Assembly: GCF_040369795.1 (NCBI RefSeq)
Contig: NZ_AP028955.1
Location: forward strand, 496,001 to 560,000
Length of the DNA: 64,000 nt
Origin: Spiroplasma_E ixodetis_B
GTDB taxonomy: Bacteria > Bacillota_I > Bacilli_A > Mycoplasmatales > VBWQ01
Reading direction: 5' to 3'
Every line of letters begins with the position of its first letter. Position 1 is the first letter of the stretch. A program made the translations under genes and the position numbers. The notes below the pieces were generated by a model that ran no database searches, was not told where the DNA came from, and worked only from the letters and a program-made list of their open reading frames with translations. Shown in pieces: positions 23,010 through 33,116 of the stretch.

Positions 23010-24216
23010 TAAATTAAGATAAATTTCAAATATGAAAATTACTTTTATTGAGGCTTTTTAAAAATCTGTGTATCTTTTTACAAAGTTACTAGTTTAGATT
23101 AATTCTATCTTCAAATTTTATCATAAAATGAGCAATTGCTGTATTTCAATTTTGAATGGGCATTGTTCATTTTTTTGTTATATTTTCAATTGCTAAGTAA
23201 AATATTTTAAAAACTGCTATATCATTTGGAAAAACTTTTTTATTTCTAATAACTTTTCGTAATTAACTATTAACAGATTCAATAGCATTTGTTGTATAAA
23301 TCACTCTTTTGATTTCTGCAGGATAACTAATAAAAACCATTAAATTATCTCAATTTTTATATCATGATTTAGCAATTTGAGGATATTGTTTATTTCATTT
23401 ACTTTCCAAAGATTCTAAAGCTTGCATTGCTTGTTCTTCACTACATGCACTATAAATTGGTTTTAAATCTGTAACTAGTGATTTTCTATGTTTGTATGAA
23501 ACATATTTTAAACTATTTTTAATTTGATGAACTATGCATAATTGATGTTCGGTTTTAGGATAAACCGATTGTATTGCTTCTGACATTCCTGTTAAATTGT
23601 CACTACAAACAATAAGAATATCATTTAAGCCTCGATTTTTCATTTCTGTGAAATTAGATAATCAAAACTTAGAACCTTCATTTTCACTAATTCATAAACC
23701 TAAAACATCTTTTTTACCTTCTAAATCAACTCCTAGTGCTATATAAACTGATTTGTTAATAATGTGTTTATCTTGTCGTGCTTTAACTACTATACAATCA
23801 AAATAAACAATCGGATAAACACTTTCTGATGGTCGATTTTGTCATGCTTTAACATCATCAATAACATCATCAGTAATTTGACTAATAACACTTTCACTAA
23901 TATCAGCGCCATGATATAACTCTTGTAACTGCATTCTAATATCTGATAAAGTCATGCCTTTGGCATATAATGAAAGAACTTGTTGATCAAAACCATCAAA
24001 TCTTCTTTGTCTTTTTGCAACTATTACTGGCTCAAAATTACTATTACGATCTCGTGGTACATTAATCTCAATTTTACCTTATTGAGTTATTAATTTTTTC
24101 GAACTTATACCATCGCGAGCATTATCACTATTATTATGTTGATTTTTTTCATATCCTAAATAATTTTGCATTTCATAATTCAACATTTTTTCAACTAATC
24201 TTTTTGTTAATTCTTT

Positions 24217-25368
24217 AGACATATTCCGTAAATAAATTTAATCAATTGTCAATAATAATATTTATAAATTTTTTAGTGTTAATAATTATAGAAGTTAATA
24301 TTTTTAAAAAAATACTTTAAAAATAAATTTATATTTCAAACACAAAAATTGTTAATATTATTTTTATATTAACTTGATAAAAATTTAAATTTTTAAAAAA
24401 ATATTTTTAATATTTTTTTATTTTAATGGTTTTGTTTTATTAAAAATTTCACAAAGTAAGTTAAATCTTAAGTACATAAGTCTAAATATACTTTTTCTAC
24501 ATTTATTTATTAAAATTTTGAATCTTTTTAATCAAGCAAAAACATGTTCAACTTTAATTCTAATTTTTGAAATAATTTTATTGTAGATTTTTTCTTGTTT
24601 AGTTAATTTTTTATTTTTAGTTTTTTTAATCGGTAATATAGTATTTTTATAAATATTTTGTATTCCTTGATATCCCAAATCACCAATAATTATTGTTTTT
24701 TCTGAAAATTCAAGATTTGAATTTTTTAATATTTGAAAATCATGTACTTTTCCATTATCAGCAAAAATATCAACAATTTTTTTATTAAAAAAGTCATATA
24801 TAATTTGAAATTTTATAGAAAACATTCAACTTTTACCAGAAAAATATTCTAACTGTAGTTTTTTTTAGTTGGTCTTTCAATTTCAATTTCAGTTGAATCA
24901 ATTAAATAAAATTGAAATTCATTTAAATCTTCTTGTTTTTTATCAATTTTTGATTTATATTTTGTTTTTAAAAACTGATAATCTTTGTCATCACTAATTT
25001 TATTTTCTACTCAAGTAATATTTTGAAAACAACTTGATGCACTCATTTTATATTTAATACTCATTTGGAAAAAAGTATAATATTCTTTTCAGTATACTAA
25101 AGTCATCATCAATCTTTCTTCAACTGAAAGTTTATATTTTCTACCTTTAGTTTTTTTTAAATTTTCTATTTCAATTAATTTTGTTAACATTTCATCAAAA
25201 TGAAAACGTTTTATACCAAAATATCTATAAAATTGTTCATTTTTTAATTTTTTTAAATTTTAAAAATTCATTTTTATCAACACCTTATTAATTTATTAAT
25301 AAAGAAATTATAAAATAAATTTTAAATTATTAATTGACTTTTAAAAAATTTATTTACTGAATATGTCT
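24217..25368 (-). mobile_element. IS5-like element, copy C
   Basis: This is a full-length copy of 1152 bp with the 3-bp duplication TTT at 24214-24216 and 25369-25371. It entered the IS256 gene at the same position as the right junction of copy B, but in the opposite orientation relative to the IS256 frame. The 25350 end has one mismatch (ACTGAATATGTCT). Confidence 0.87.
24418..25271 (-). pseudogene. IS5-like transposase, copy C
   Basis: The sequence is otherwise full length and keeps the A8 slip site, but codon 4 is TAA instead of GAA (MNF-stop), so translation should fail at once. Confidence 0.8.
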
Positions 25369-26162
25369 TTTATATAAACCTCCCTCTTTAAAAACTGTTG
25401 TTAAATCTTCATTATTTTCTATTAATAAATCTACTGCTTTTGATATTGGATCATTATTATTAATATTTTGTTTTTTAGACATACGTAACTCACTCTTTCT
25501 AGTTATTTAATTTTATTTACTAGAATTAATTAAACATAGTTATTTTTGTAAGTTACATAGATTAATAAACATTATTCTTTTATTATCAATAACTTGTGAT
25601 ATTTTTTCATTACTTAAAATTTCGGCCTTAATAGCAACTTTCGCTTCTAACATATGACCACCAATTACGTTAAAATTATCATCACCAAAAGTAGTATGAC
25701 AATGAATAATTGGTTTATTTCTATCTTTTTCATCTCAAATGATTGTTCCAATTGTTGATAACAATTCATATTGTTCAAGAAAATTTTTTTACATAATCAG
25801 TACTTTTTTTAGGAATGTAGCCTAAAGTGACATTAGTAATATCACCAATCATTTGGAATTGTGCCATTCCTATGTTTTCTTTAATAGCAAATTGCTCTAA
25901 AGTTTTAATAATCATTTCATCTTTTTCAATAATTAATGCATACTTATTTCCGATCATTTTTTTAATTTTCATAATAAGAATCTCACCTTTCTTTTAGCAG
26001 TATTTTAACATATTTATTAATAGCAATAATGACTAAAATTGATTATTATAGGAAAAAAATATTTTTCTTTTTGTAATAAAAATTATTTTAAAAAGAAAAT
26101 ATATTAATTTTAAAATTAATAGGTATAATAAAACTAATATTTAAACTAAGGAAGTGATAAAG

Positions 26163-26606
26163 TTGAAAACTAATGGTTTAGTAGTTGCTATTGGTAATGA
26201 TCATACCGCTTATGAATTTAAACAACCAATTATTAAATTTTTACATACAGAAGGCTATCAAATTTTAGATTTAGGAACAAATAGCAGTGAACCTGTTGAT
26301 TATCCTAATTTTGGTTTTAATGTTGCAAATGCTATTGTTAGTAAAAAAGCAGATTTTGGTATTGTAATTTGTGGTACTGGTATTGGTATTAGCATTGCTA
26401 CCAATCGTATTAATGGTGTTCGTTGTGCTCTTTGCTATGAGGAAGAAATAGTAAGATTGGCAAGGCTTCATAATGACGCTAATGTTTTAGCACTAGGTGC
26501 TAGAATTATTTCTGATTATAAAGCAGTAGAACTTGTGAAATTATTTTTAAATACTAAAACAAGTGATGAAAAAAGACATCAATTAAGAGTTGCAAAACTA
26601 AAATAA
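26163..26606 (+). CDS. rpiB: Ribose 5-phosphate isomerase B (RpiB/LacA family)
   Basis: RpiB interconverts ribose 5-phosphate and ribulose 5-phosphate in the pentose phosphate pathway. The product has 147 residues. VAIGNDHTAYEFK, DYPNFGFNVA and the active-site Cys in VICGTGIGISI match the family. TTG 26163 is chosen because AAGGAAGTG lies 7-15 bases before it and the start then aligns with family members; GTG 26154 overlaps that site. It is divergent from the PPC pseudogene and 37 bp upstream of glyA. Confidence 0.9.
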   Translation: MKTNGLVVAIGNDHTAYEFKQPIIKFLHTEGYQILDLGTNSSEPVDYPNFGFNVANAIVSKKADFGIVICGTGIGISIATNRINGVRCALCYEEEIVRLARLHNDANVLALGARIISDYKAVELVKLFLNTKTSDEKRHQLRVAKLK

Positions 26607-26643
26607 TTTTACTATTAAATTATTAAAGAGAGGATGTTTAAAA

Positions 26644-27945
26644 ATGGATAAATCTTTTAATAAAGGTCTTGACCCAGAATTAAAAAAAATTGTGAAAGAT
26701 GAATGACAACGTCAACAAAATCATATTGAATTAATAGCTTCAGAAAACTATGTATCACCAGCTGTACTTACACTTGCTGGAACAATATTAACTAATAAGT
26801 ATGCAGAAGGTTATCCAGGGAGAAGATATTATAATGGTTGCAAAAATGTTGATAAAATTGAAAATTTGGCAATAGAGCGTTTTAAACAATTATTTAATTG
26901 TAATCATAAACCAGGTCAATGTAAAAAAGGTAATTTTCATGCTAATGTACAACCTCATTCTGGTAGTCAAGCTAATGCTGAAGCATATGCTGCTATATTA
27001 CGTCCAGGTGATACTATTCTTGGTATGGAACTTGATGCCGGTGGTCATTTAACTCATGGTTATAAAATTAATTTTTCTGGTAAAATTTATCACGGTGTTA
27101 ATTATGGTGTAAGTAAAAAGGATGAATATTTAGATTATGATGAAATTTTAAAAATTGCTAAAGAATGTAAACCAAAAATTATTGTAGCAGGAGCTAGTGC
27201 TTATTCAAGACTTATTGATTGATCAAAGTTTCGTAAAATTTCCGATACTGTTGGAGCATATTTAATGGTTGATATGGCGCATATTGCTGGATTAATTGCT
27301 GCTGGATTACATCAAAATCCTATTTGTTATGCTGATATTACAACAACAACAACTCATAAAACATTAAGAGGACCACGTGGTGGCGCTATTCTTTGCACTG
27401 AAGAATTAAAAAAGAAAATTGATAGTGCGGTATTTCCTGGTAATCAAGGTGGAGCATTGGAACATATTATTGCAGCAAAAGCACAAGCTTTTTATGAAGC
27501 ATTAACACCAGAATTTAAAACTTATCAAATGCAAGTAATTAAAAATGTGCAAGCATTAGCAAAAACTTTTCTTGATGCAAAATTTCATGTAGTGGCGGGT
27601 GGAACTGATAATCATTTATTAACTGTTAATGTTACTAATATTAACGGTTTAAATGGCAAAGAAGCTGTTGATATTTTAGAAAAGATTAATATTGTTGCTA
27701 ATAAGAATGGTGTTCCCTTTGATCCTTTACCAGCTGTTATTACTAGTGGTGTTCGTTTTGGTAGTCCAGCAATGACAACGAGAGGTTTTAAAGAAGAGCA
27801 GTTTATTGAATTAGGAAAGATTATTATTAGTGCTTGAAAATTACCTAAGGGTATTAATGATGATGGTTTACATGAATTAAGAAAAAAAGTTGATATACTT
27901 TTAAATAAATTTCCCATTTATGAAGATATAAAATTACCTCAATAA
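26644..27945 (+). CDS. glyA: Serine hydroxymethyltransferase
   Basis: GlyA is a PLP enzyme that converts serine and tetrahydrofolate to glycine and methylene-THF. The 433-residue frame shows ELIASENYVS, YAEGYPGRRYY, QPHSGSQAN, DMAHIAGLIAAG and the PLP lysine in TTTTHKTLRGPRGG near residue 237. An extra 12 or so residues with two cysteines (NCNHKPGQCKKGNF) sit just before HANVQPHSGS, where most SHMTs have a short GAE turn. GAGAGGATG precedes the ATG. A weak AT-rich hairpin at 27946-27967 may end transcription. Confidence 0.95.
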
Positions 27946-27958
27946 TAAAATAATTATT

Positions 27959-28016
27959 TTATTTTTTTGAATCTTTAATTTCTTTTATTTTTTCAATAAA
28001 ATTATTATCATATTTA
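27959..28016 (-). pseudogene. Possible 3' end of an unknown minus-strand gene
   Basis: Between glyA and the next IS256, the minus strand is open and encodes KYDNNFIEKIKEIKDSKK followed by TAA at 27959-27961. It could be the tail of a gene cut off by the IS256, or chance. No other part of it is visible. Confidence 0.2.
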
Positions 28017-29095
28017 GGTAATGTTTAGTAATTTGTGTAACTTACAAAAATAACTATGTTTAATTAATTCTAGTAAATAAAATTAAATAAATAGAAAGAG
28101 TGAGTTACTTATGTCTAAAAAAATATTAATAATAATGACCCAATATCAAAAGCAGTAGATTTATTACTAGAAAATACTGAAGATTTAACAACAGTTTTTA
28201 AAGAGGGAGATTTATATAAAGAATTAACAAAAAGATTAGTTGAAAAAATGTTGAATTCTGAAATGCAAAATTATTTAGGATATGAAAAAAATCAACATAA
28301 TAATAGTGATAATGCTCGTAATGGTATAAGTTCAAAAAAATTAATAACTCAACAAGGTAAAATTGAGATTAATGTACCACGAGATCGTAATATTAATTTT
28401 GAGCCAGTAATAGTTGCAAAAAGGCAAATAAGATTTGATGGTTTTGATCAACAAGTTCTTTCATTATATGCCAAAGGCATGACTTTATCAGATATTAGAA
28501 TGCAGTTACAAGAGTTATATCATGGTACTGATATTAGTGAAAGTGTTATTAGCCAAATTACTGATGATTTTATTGATGATGTTAAAGCATGACAAAATCG
28601 GCCATTAGAAAGTGTTTATCCGATTGTTTATTTTGATTGTATAGTAGTTAAAGTACGACAAGATAAACGCATTATTAACAAATCAGTTTATATAGCACTA
28701 GGAGTTGATTTAGAAGGTAAAAAAGATGTTTTAGGTTTATGAATTAGTGAAAATGAAGGTTCTAAGTTTTGATTATCTAATTTCATAGAAATGAAAAATC
28801 GAGGCTTAAATGATATTCTTATTGCTTGTAGCGACAATTTAACAGGAATGTCAGAAGCAATACAATCAGTTTATCCTAAAACCGAACATCAATTATGCAT
28901 AGTTCATCAAATTAGAAATAGTTTAAAATATGTTTCATACAAACATAGAAAATCACTAGTTACAGATTTAAAACCAATTTATAGTGCATCTAGTGAAGAA
29001 CAAGCAATGCAAGCTTTAGAATCTTTTGAAAGTAAATGAAATAAACAATATCCTCAAATTGCTAAATCATGATATAAAAATTGAGATAATTTAAT

Positions 29096-30247
29096 AGACA
29101 TATTCCGTAAATAAATTTTTTAAAAGTCAATTAATAATTTAAAATTTATTTTATAATTTCTTGATTAATAAATTAATAAGGTGTTGATAAAAATGAATTT
29201 TGAAAATTTAAAAAAATTAAAAAATGAACAATTTTATAGATATTTTGGTATAAAACGTTTTCATTTTGATGAAATGTTAACAAAATTAATTGAAATAGAA
29301 AATTTAAAAAAAACTAAAGGTAGAAAATATAAACTTTCAGTTGAAGAAAGATTGATGATGACTTTAGTATACCGAAAAGAATATTATACTTTTTCCCAAA
29401 TGAGTATTAAATATAAAATGAGTGCATCAATTTGTTTTCGAAATATTACTTGAGTAGAAAATAAACTTAGTGATGACAAAGATTATCAGTTTTTAAAAAC
29501 AAAATGAAAATCAAAAATTGAGAAAAAACAAGAAGATTTAAATGAATTTCAATTTTATTTAATTGATTCAACTGAAATTGAAATTGAAAGACCAACTAAA
29601 AAAAACTACAGTTAGAATATTTTTCTGGTAAAAGTTGAATGTTTTCTATAAAATTTCAAATTATATATGACTTTTTTAATAAAAAAATTGTTGATATTTT
29701 TGCTGATAATGGAAAAGTACATGATTTTCAAATATTAAAAAATTCAAATCTTGAATTTTCAGAAAAAACAATAATTATTGGCGATTTAGGATATCAAGGA
29801 ATACAAAATATTTATAAAAATAATATATCACCAATTAAAAAAACTAAAAATAAAAAATTAACTAAACAAGAAAAAATCTACAATAAAATTATTTCAAAAA
29901 TTAGAATTAAAGTTGAACATGTTTTTGCTTGATTAAAAAGATTCAAAATTTTAATAAATAAATGTAGAAAAAGTATATTTAGACTTATGTACTTAAGATT
30001 TAACTTACTTTGTGAAATTTTTAATAAAACAAAACCATTAAAATAAAAAAATATTTTTAATATTTTTTTAAAAATTTAAATTTTTATCAAGTTAATATAA
30101 AAATAATATTAACAATTTTTGTGTTTGAAATATAAATTTATTTTTAAATTATTTTTTTAAAAATATTAACTTCTATAATTATTAACACTAAAAAATTTAT
30201 AAATATTATTATTGACAATTGATTAAATTTATTTACGGAATATGTCT
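29096..30247 (+). mobile_element. IS5-like element, copy D (best-preserved)
   Basis: This is a full 1152-bp copy with both inverted ends and the 3-bp duplication AAT (29093-29095 and 30248-30250). It is inserted in the IS256 transposase gene after the codons for KNWDNL. It is the only copy in the window with a complete transposase. Confidence 0.9.
29193..30046 (+). CDS. IS5-like transposase, two frames joined by -1 frameshift
   Basis: Frame one runs from ATG 29193 (AAGGTG upstream) to TAG 29613-29615 and encodes the N-terminal domain and the first catalytic Asp (LIDSTEIEIE). Frame two, in the -1 frame, continues with KLQLEYFSGKSW, the second Asp (IIGDLGYQG) and Glu (KVEHVFAWLK), ending at TAA 30044-30046. 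The slippery heptamer A_AAA_AAC at 29600-29606 lies in the overlap. A -1 slip gives one 284-residue DDE transposase. Most copies share the 8-A run, so this is design rather than decay. Confidence 0.75.
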
Positions 30248-30540
30248 AATGTTTTTTATTAGTTATCCTGCAGAAATCAAAAGAGTTATTTATACAGCAA
30301 ATGCTATTGAATCCGTTAATAGTCAATTACGAAAAGTTATTAGAAATAAAAAATTTTTTTCCAAATGATATGGCAGTTTTTAAAATATTTTACTTAGCAA
30401 TTGAAAATATAACAAAAAAATGAACAATGCCCATTAAAAATTGAAATACAGCAATTGCTCATTTTATGATAAAATTTGAAGATATAATTAATCTAAACTA
30501 GTAACTTTGTAAAAAGATACACAGATTTTTAAAAAGACTC

Positions 30541-30944
30541 TTCATTATTTTAGCTATTTCTTTTAAAAAATCTTCTTGTTTATTTTTATCTCTTTGTTCA
30601 TATAGAAAAGTTTTTTTATATGTATAATTTAGTTTTTTGAAATAGTTATAAACTGTTTCTTTATTCGTATCACCAAATTTTTCAATTACTTTTTGAACTG
30701 TAACATCTTTATTTTGCGCTAAATAATTTTTTAATTCATCTAAATCCTTTATTTTGTGGCTATGTCCTTTTTGATAATTCAAAATTGGTTTTATATGCCC
30801 AGTTTCTTTTTTTCTTTTTCTTCATAAGAATAAAGTCTTTCTAGTAATATTGAACACTTTACAAATTTCTTTAATTTTCATGTTTTTACTTTCATAGGCT
30901 TCTATTACTTTTCTTCGTAAGTCTTCACTGTATGGTTTTGGCAT
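30541..30944 (-). pseudogene. IS630-family transposase, N-terminal half
   Basis: The start is ATG 30944 (MPKPYSEDLRRKVIEAYES by homology to the copy at 34636), with HTH residues EICKVFNIT and the HKIKDLDELKNYLAQNKD linker. It breaks at the IS256 right end, just before the first catalytic Asp. The IS630 terminal repeat at 31046-31062 supplies the stop codon of the neighbouring RIP gene. Confidence 0.82.
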
Positions 30945-31057
30945 AATTTAATCTTCCTAATCTATTTTAAATATTGCTGAATTGTACTTTTAAATTCAAA
31001 AACTGTTTAAATTACATATTATTATTTTACATTATTTATGAATAAACATTACTTTAG

Positions 31058-32119
31058 TTAGCTATAAATAGGATTCTCAATATTACGTTGTAAAACAATA
31101 TATCCATCATTATTATTAATTAATTGTTGAATAATATGAGTATGTAGTGATCAAAATCTTAATGATTCTGCTGTAATTACAATTACTCTTCCCAAGGAAT
31201 AACGAATATTATCATATAAAGAAATACTTTCTATATTAGATATTTCCAAAAATGCTTGATAAATATCAGTTCAATAAATTCTATGACTTAATTCATCAGG
31301 TAATAAATCTATATAATCTGGTCGAATGTTACTTAAATTAATATTATTTGTTCTATCAATTCTTGTTAAATGTGGAACTGAACCATCTCTAACAGCAGCA
31401 GGTTGTCTTCTATTATCAATATTACTAAAATCAAAATGATAATAATTATTATTAACCATTAATCCTTCTACATATAAATTATCTGTTCTTAAAACTAATT
31501 CTAAATTTCTAGAAAAACTTTGTCCATTTTGTTCTCCTCTAATTTCAACTGGAAGTCTAAAATAACCATAATTTGATTCAGAATTTAAAGCCAAAATAGT
31601 ATTATCCTCAGAAATAAAATCAGGATTAACTAATAAATTTAAATCTCTAATTCTTCTTAATACTCCTCTATCAACTAATTCATTGATAATAATTTGAAAA
31701 CTAGTTTGATATTCTCTTCGATTATTTTGATTAATAATTAATTTTTCATTTAATTGCAAAATTTCTTTAGACGTCCTTGGGTGTTGCATAACTTGTTTTT
31801 TAATTCTTCTGCTTTTTTTATGACGATGTTTATGTGTACTTGTTTTTAATTCTGTTTGATAAAATGGATTAATATTTTCATTTGTTTCATTTAAACTATA
31901 TGATTGATAATTACTTGTATTTGTAAAACTGTTTGGTTCATTTATTGATTCTAAACTAGTATTGTTACTAACTCAATCTTTAATCTTTTTATTATCAATT
32001 GACTTAACATTAATACCTATAGTTTTATCATTAAATAATGTTGCAGATAATACTCATAATTTAAATCAATAACTTGGACTAAAATATTTCATAATTTTAT
32101 AATTCTTTATTTTAAACAT
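31058..32119 (-). CDS. Ribosome-inactivating protein (RIP) toxin, C-terminally truncated
   Basis: RIPs are rRNA N-glycosidases that remove one adenine from the sarcin-ricin loop of 28S rRNA and so kill eukaryotic ribosomes. The 353-residue frame (two TGA read as Trp) has an N-terminal hydrophobic stretch near 12-30 that could act in export, a Ser/Asn/Lys-rich linker to about 110, then the RIP domain. Active-site residues can be placed by eye: Tyr in DNLYVEG (216), Tyr in ISLYDN (302), and Glu318/Arg321 in TAESLRFW. The part that would hold the conserved Trp is absent: the frame ends in a TAA (31058-31060) supplied by an IS630 end repeat. Starts at 32119 or 32092 are both possible; neither has a strong ribosome binding site. 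Activity after truncation is doubtful. Confidence 0.8.
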
Positions 32120-32163
32120 AAAAAAATCATTGATTTTAAAAATATAAAGTTATGAGTTAAAAA

Positions 32164-32192
32164 ATTATATTAAATTTTGTTAAATTATACAA
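32164..32192 (-). promoter_or_regulatory. Sigma-A-type promoter for the RIP gene
   Basis: On the minus strand TTGTAT (32192-32187) and TATAAT (32169-32164) are spaced by 17 bases. The -10 lies 45 bases upstream of ATG 32119. This would allow the toxin gene to be transcribed independently of the phage-like genes before it. Confidence 0.5.
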
Positions 32193-32213
32193 CATTATTT
32201 TTTTTATACTTAT

Positions 32214-32405
32214 TTAAAATTTTTTATAATATTCTTTCATTTCTTTTACTTTATTTTTAAATTGTTTTTTATGAAAATAACACATATTAAAAAATTGGCT
32301 TATACTATCTTCTATATTTAAAGAATTTAAAGTAACTAATACTCTACTATTACAATCTTTAACAATACATTTTAATAATACTTTTTCTTGTTTTGGTTTT
32401 TGCAT
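32214..32405 (-). CDS. Small Cys/His protein, phage-like neighbourhood
   Basis: This is a 63-residue basic protein starting at ATG 32405 with GGAAGTG 6-12 bases upstream. Cys13, Cys18, Cys42 and His45 (KCIVKDC ... CYFH) could bind zinc. It is not recognised. It follows the 34-residue membrane protein by 12 bp in what looks like a phage-derived operon. Confidence 0.6.
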   Translation of the reverse strand: MQKPKQEKVLLKCIVKDCNSRVLVTLNSLNIEDSISQFFNMCYFHKKQFKNKVKEMKEYYKKF

Positions 32406-32417
32406 TAATTCACTTCC

Positions 32418-32522
32418 TTAATTAAATAAATCTTCATCTTCTAAACAATTTCTTCCAGTAAAAAAAATTATTATTCATATTATTGCAATTATTATTCATA
32501 ATGGTAATAATATTAATCTCAT
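32418..32522 (-). CDS. Small single-helix membrane protein
   Basis: A 34-residue frame starts at ATG 32522 and consists of one hydrophobic helix (LILLPLWIIIAIIWIIIFF) and a short acidic tail (LEDEDLFN). Two TGA codons encode Trp. Its stop sits just before the ribosome binding site of the next gene. Such mini-proteins are common in phage and plasmid operons of Spiroplasma. Coding status is plausible rather than sure. Confidence 0.45.
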
Positions 32523-32545
32523 AATAAATTCTAATAAGTCTTACA

Positions 32546-32893
32546 TTATTTCTCCTTATTTAAATAATATCAACCAATTAATAAACTATCTGCTTCATCA
32601 TGATTTGATATTGTTATATTTCATTTTTGTTTAATTATTAATTCATTTGCTAATTTAATCGATATTTCTTTAGTTCATTTAATTAAAAAATTATCATCAA
32701 TATTAAAATTTATTCTATATCAACTTTGTCATTGTCTTGGTAATATTTCATGTTTTTCTGGAATATAATATTGATATAGTAAACTAAATATATGACCTAT
32801 TAATGCTTGCATTTTTTCTGAACTACGAGCATTTAATTTATTATTAAATCCACGTTCTATAACTACATTAAAGTCTTCGACTCAATATCTATA
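32546..32893 (-). pseudogene. RuvC-like Holliday junction resolvase, N-terminally truncated
   Basis: The last 115 codons of a gene are cut at the 5' side by an IS630 end at 32894. The fragment has VVIERGF and SSEKMQALIGHIF, then WNITISNHDEADSLLIGWYY. A Glu followed much later by a D-E-A-D near the C-terminus matches RNase H-fold RuvC-type resolvases of phages. Four TGA codons encode Trp. Without the N-terminal Asp it cannot be active. It heads the operon that runs into the RIP gene. Confidence 0.5.
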
Positions 32894-33116
32894 GCTAACT
32901 AAAGTAATGTTTACTCATATATTGAAAAACAAAATCAATAGCTTTTTTAATATTTGGCCAATAATTTGGTAATATTTTTCTTATATTATGTTTTATAGCA
33001 AATCAAAAATGTTCAATTGGATTTAAATTAGGAGAATATGGTGGAAGAAATAATAGTTTGCATCCAGCATTTTCAATTAATTGTTGTGTTAATTTAGATT
33101 TATGAAACGTTGCATT

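Larger units (their letters stand above)
23089..25482 (-). pseudogene. IS256-family transposase, copy 3
   Basis: The start ATG is 25482; the first 37 codons are on the far side of the IS5-like insert. Two CAA codons have become TAA (ITQQGK, near 24081, and VNSQLRK, near 23265). The rest, including CSDNLTGMS, matches the other copies. Inactive. Confidence 0.82.
23050..25576 (-). mobile_element. IS256-family element, copy 3, with IS5-like insert
   Basis: The element lies between GAGGCTTTTTAAAAATCTG and a left end (CATTATT) that has drifted from CATTACC. It is flanked by the 8-bp duplication CTTTTATT (23042-23049 and 25577-25584), so it is a genuine insertion into the PPC gene. An IS5-like copy occupies 24217-25368. 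Confidence 0.88.
23014..25972 (-). pseudogene. PPC/DUF296 domain protein, broken by frameshift and IS256
   Basis: The start is ATG 25972 (MKIKKMIGNKYALII), with AAAGGTGAG upstream. The N-terminal part reads DEMIIKTLEQFAIKENIGMA and GDITNVTLGY. An extra base in the T run near 25784-25790 shifts the frame; one base later the family continues with EQYELLSTIG, PIIHCHTTFGD and GGHMLEA, as in PD1-like PPC domains. An IS256 copy (23050-25576) then splits the last codons, which resume at 23042-23049 as NFHIWNLS-TAA. Rebuilt, it would be about 140 residues, typical of the family. Confidence 0.7.
28111..30501 (+). pseudogene. IS256-family transposase, copy 4
   Basis: A missing base in the early A run (28117-28124) shifts the first 40 codons out of frame. 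The body then matches the family (28248-29095, including CSDNLTGMS), is split by IS5-like copy D and resumes at 30248. A second frameshift lies in the run near 30350-30361. Inactive. Confidence 0.82.
28017..30540 (+). mobile_element. IS256-family element, copy 4, with IS5-like insert
   Basis: The ends are GGTAATGTTTAGTAATTTG and AAAAAGACTC. The 8 bp on each side do not match: glyA-side sequence lies on the left and an IS630 fragment on the right. So the element marks a rearrangement point rather than a clean insertion. IS5-like copy D lies at 29096-30247. Confidence 0.83.

Noticed and set aside
26271..26471. Asn/Thr-rich minus-strand frame
   Set aside because: It lies wholly antisense to rpiB, which has clear family motifs.
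29193..29615. Separate complete gene for IS5-like ORF1
   Set aside because: It contains only the first catalytic Asp; the rest of the DDE domain is in the -1 frame after a slip site, so it is one split gene.
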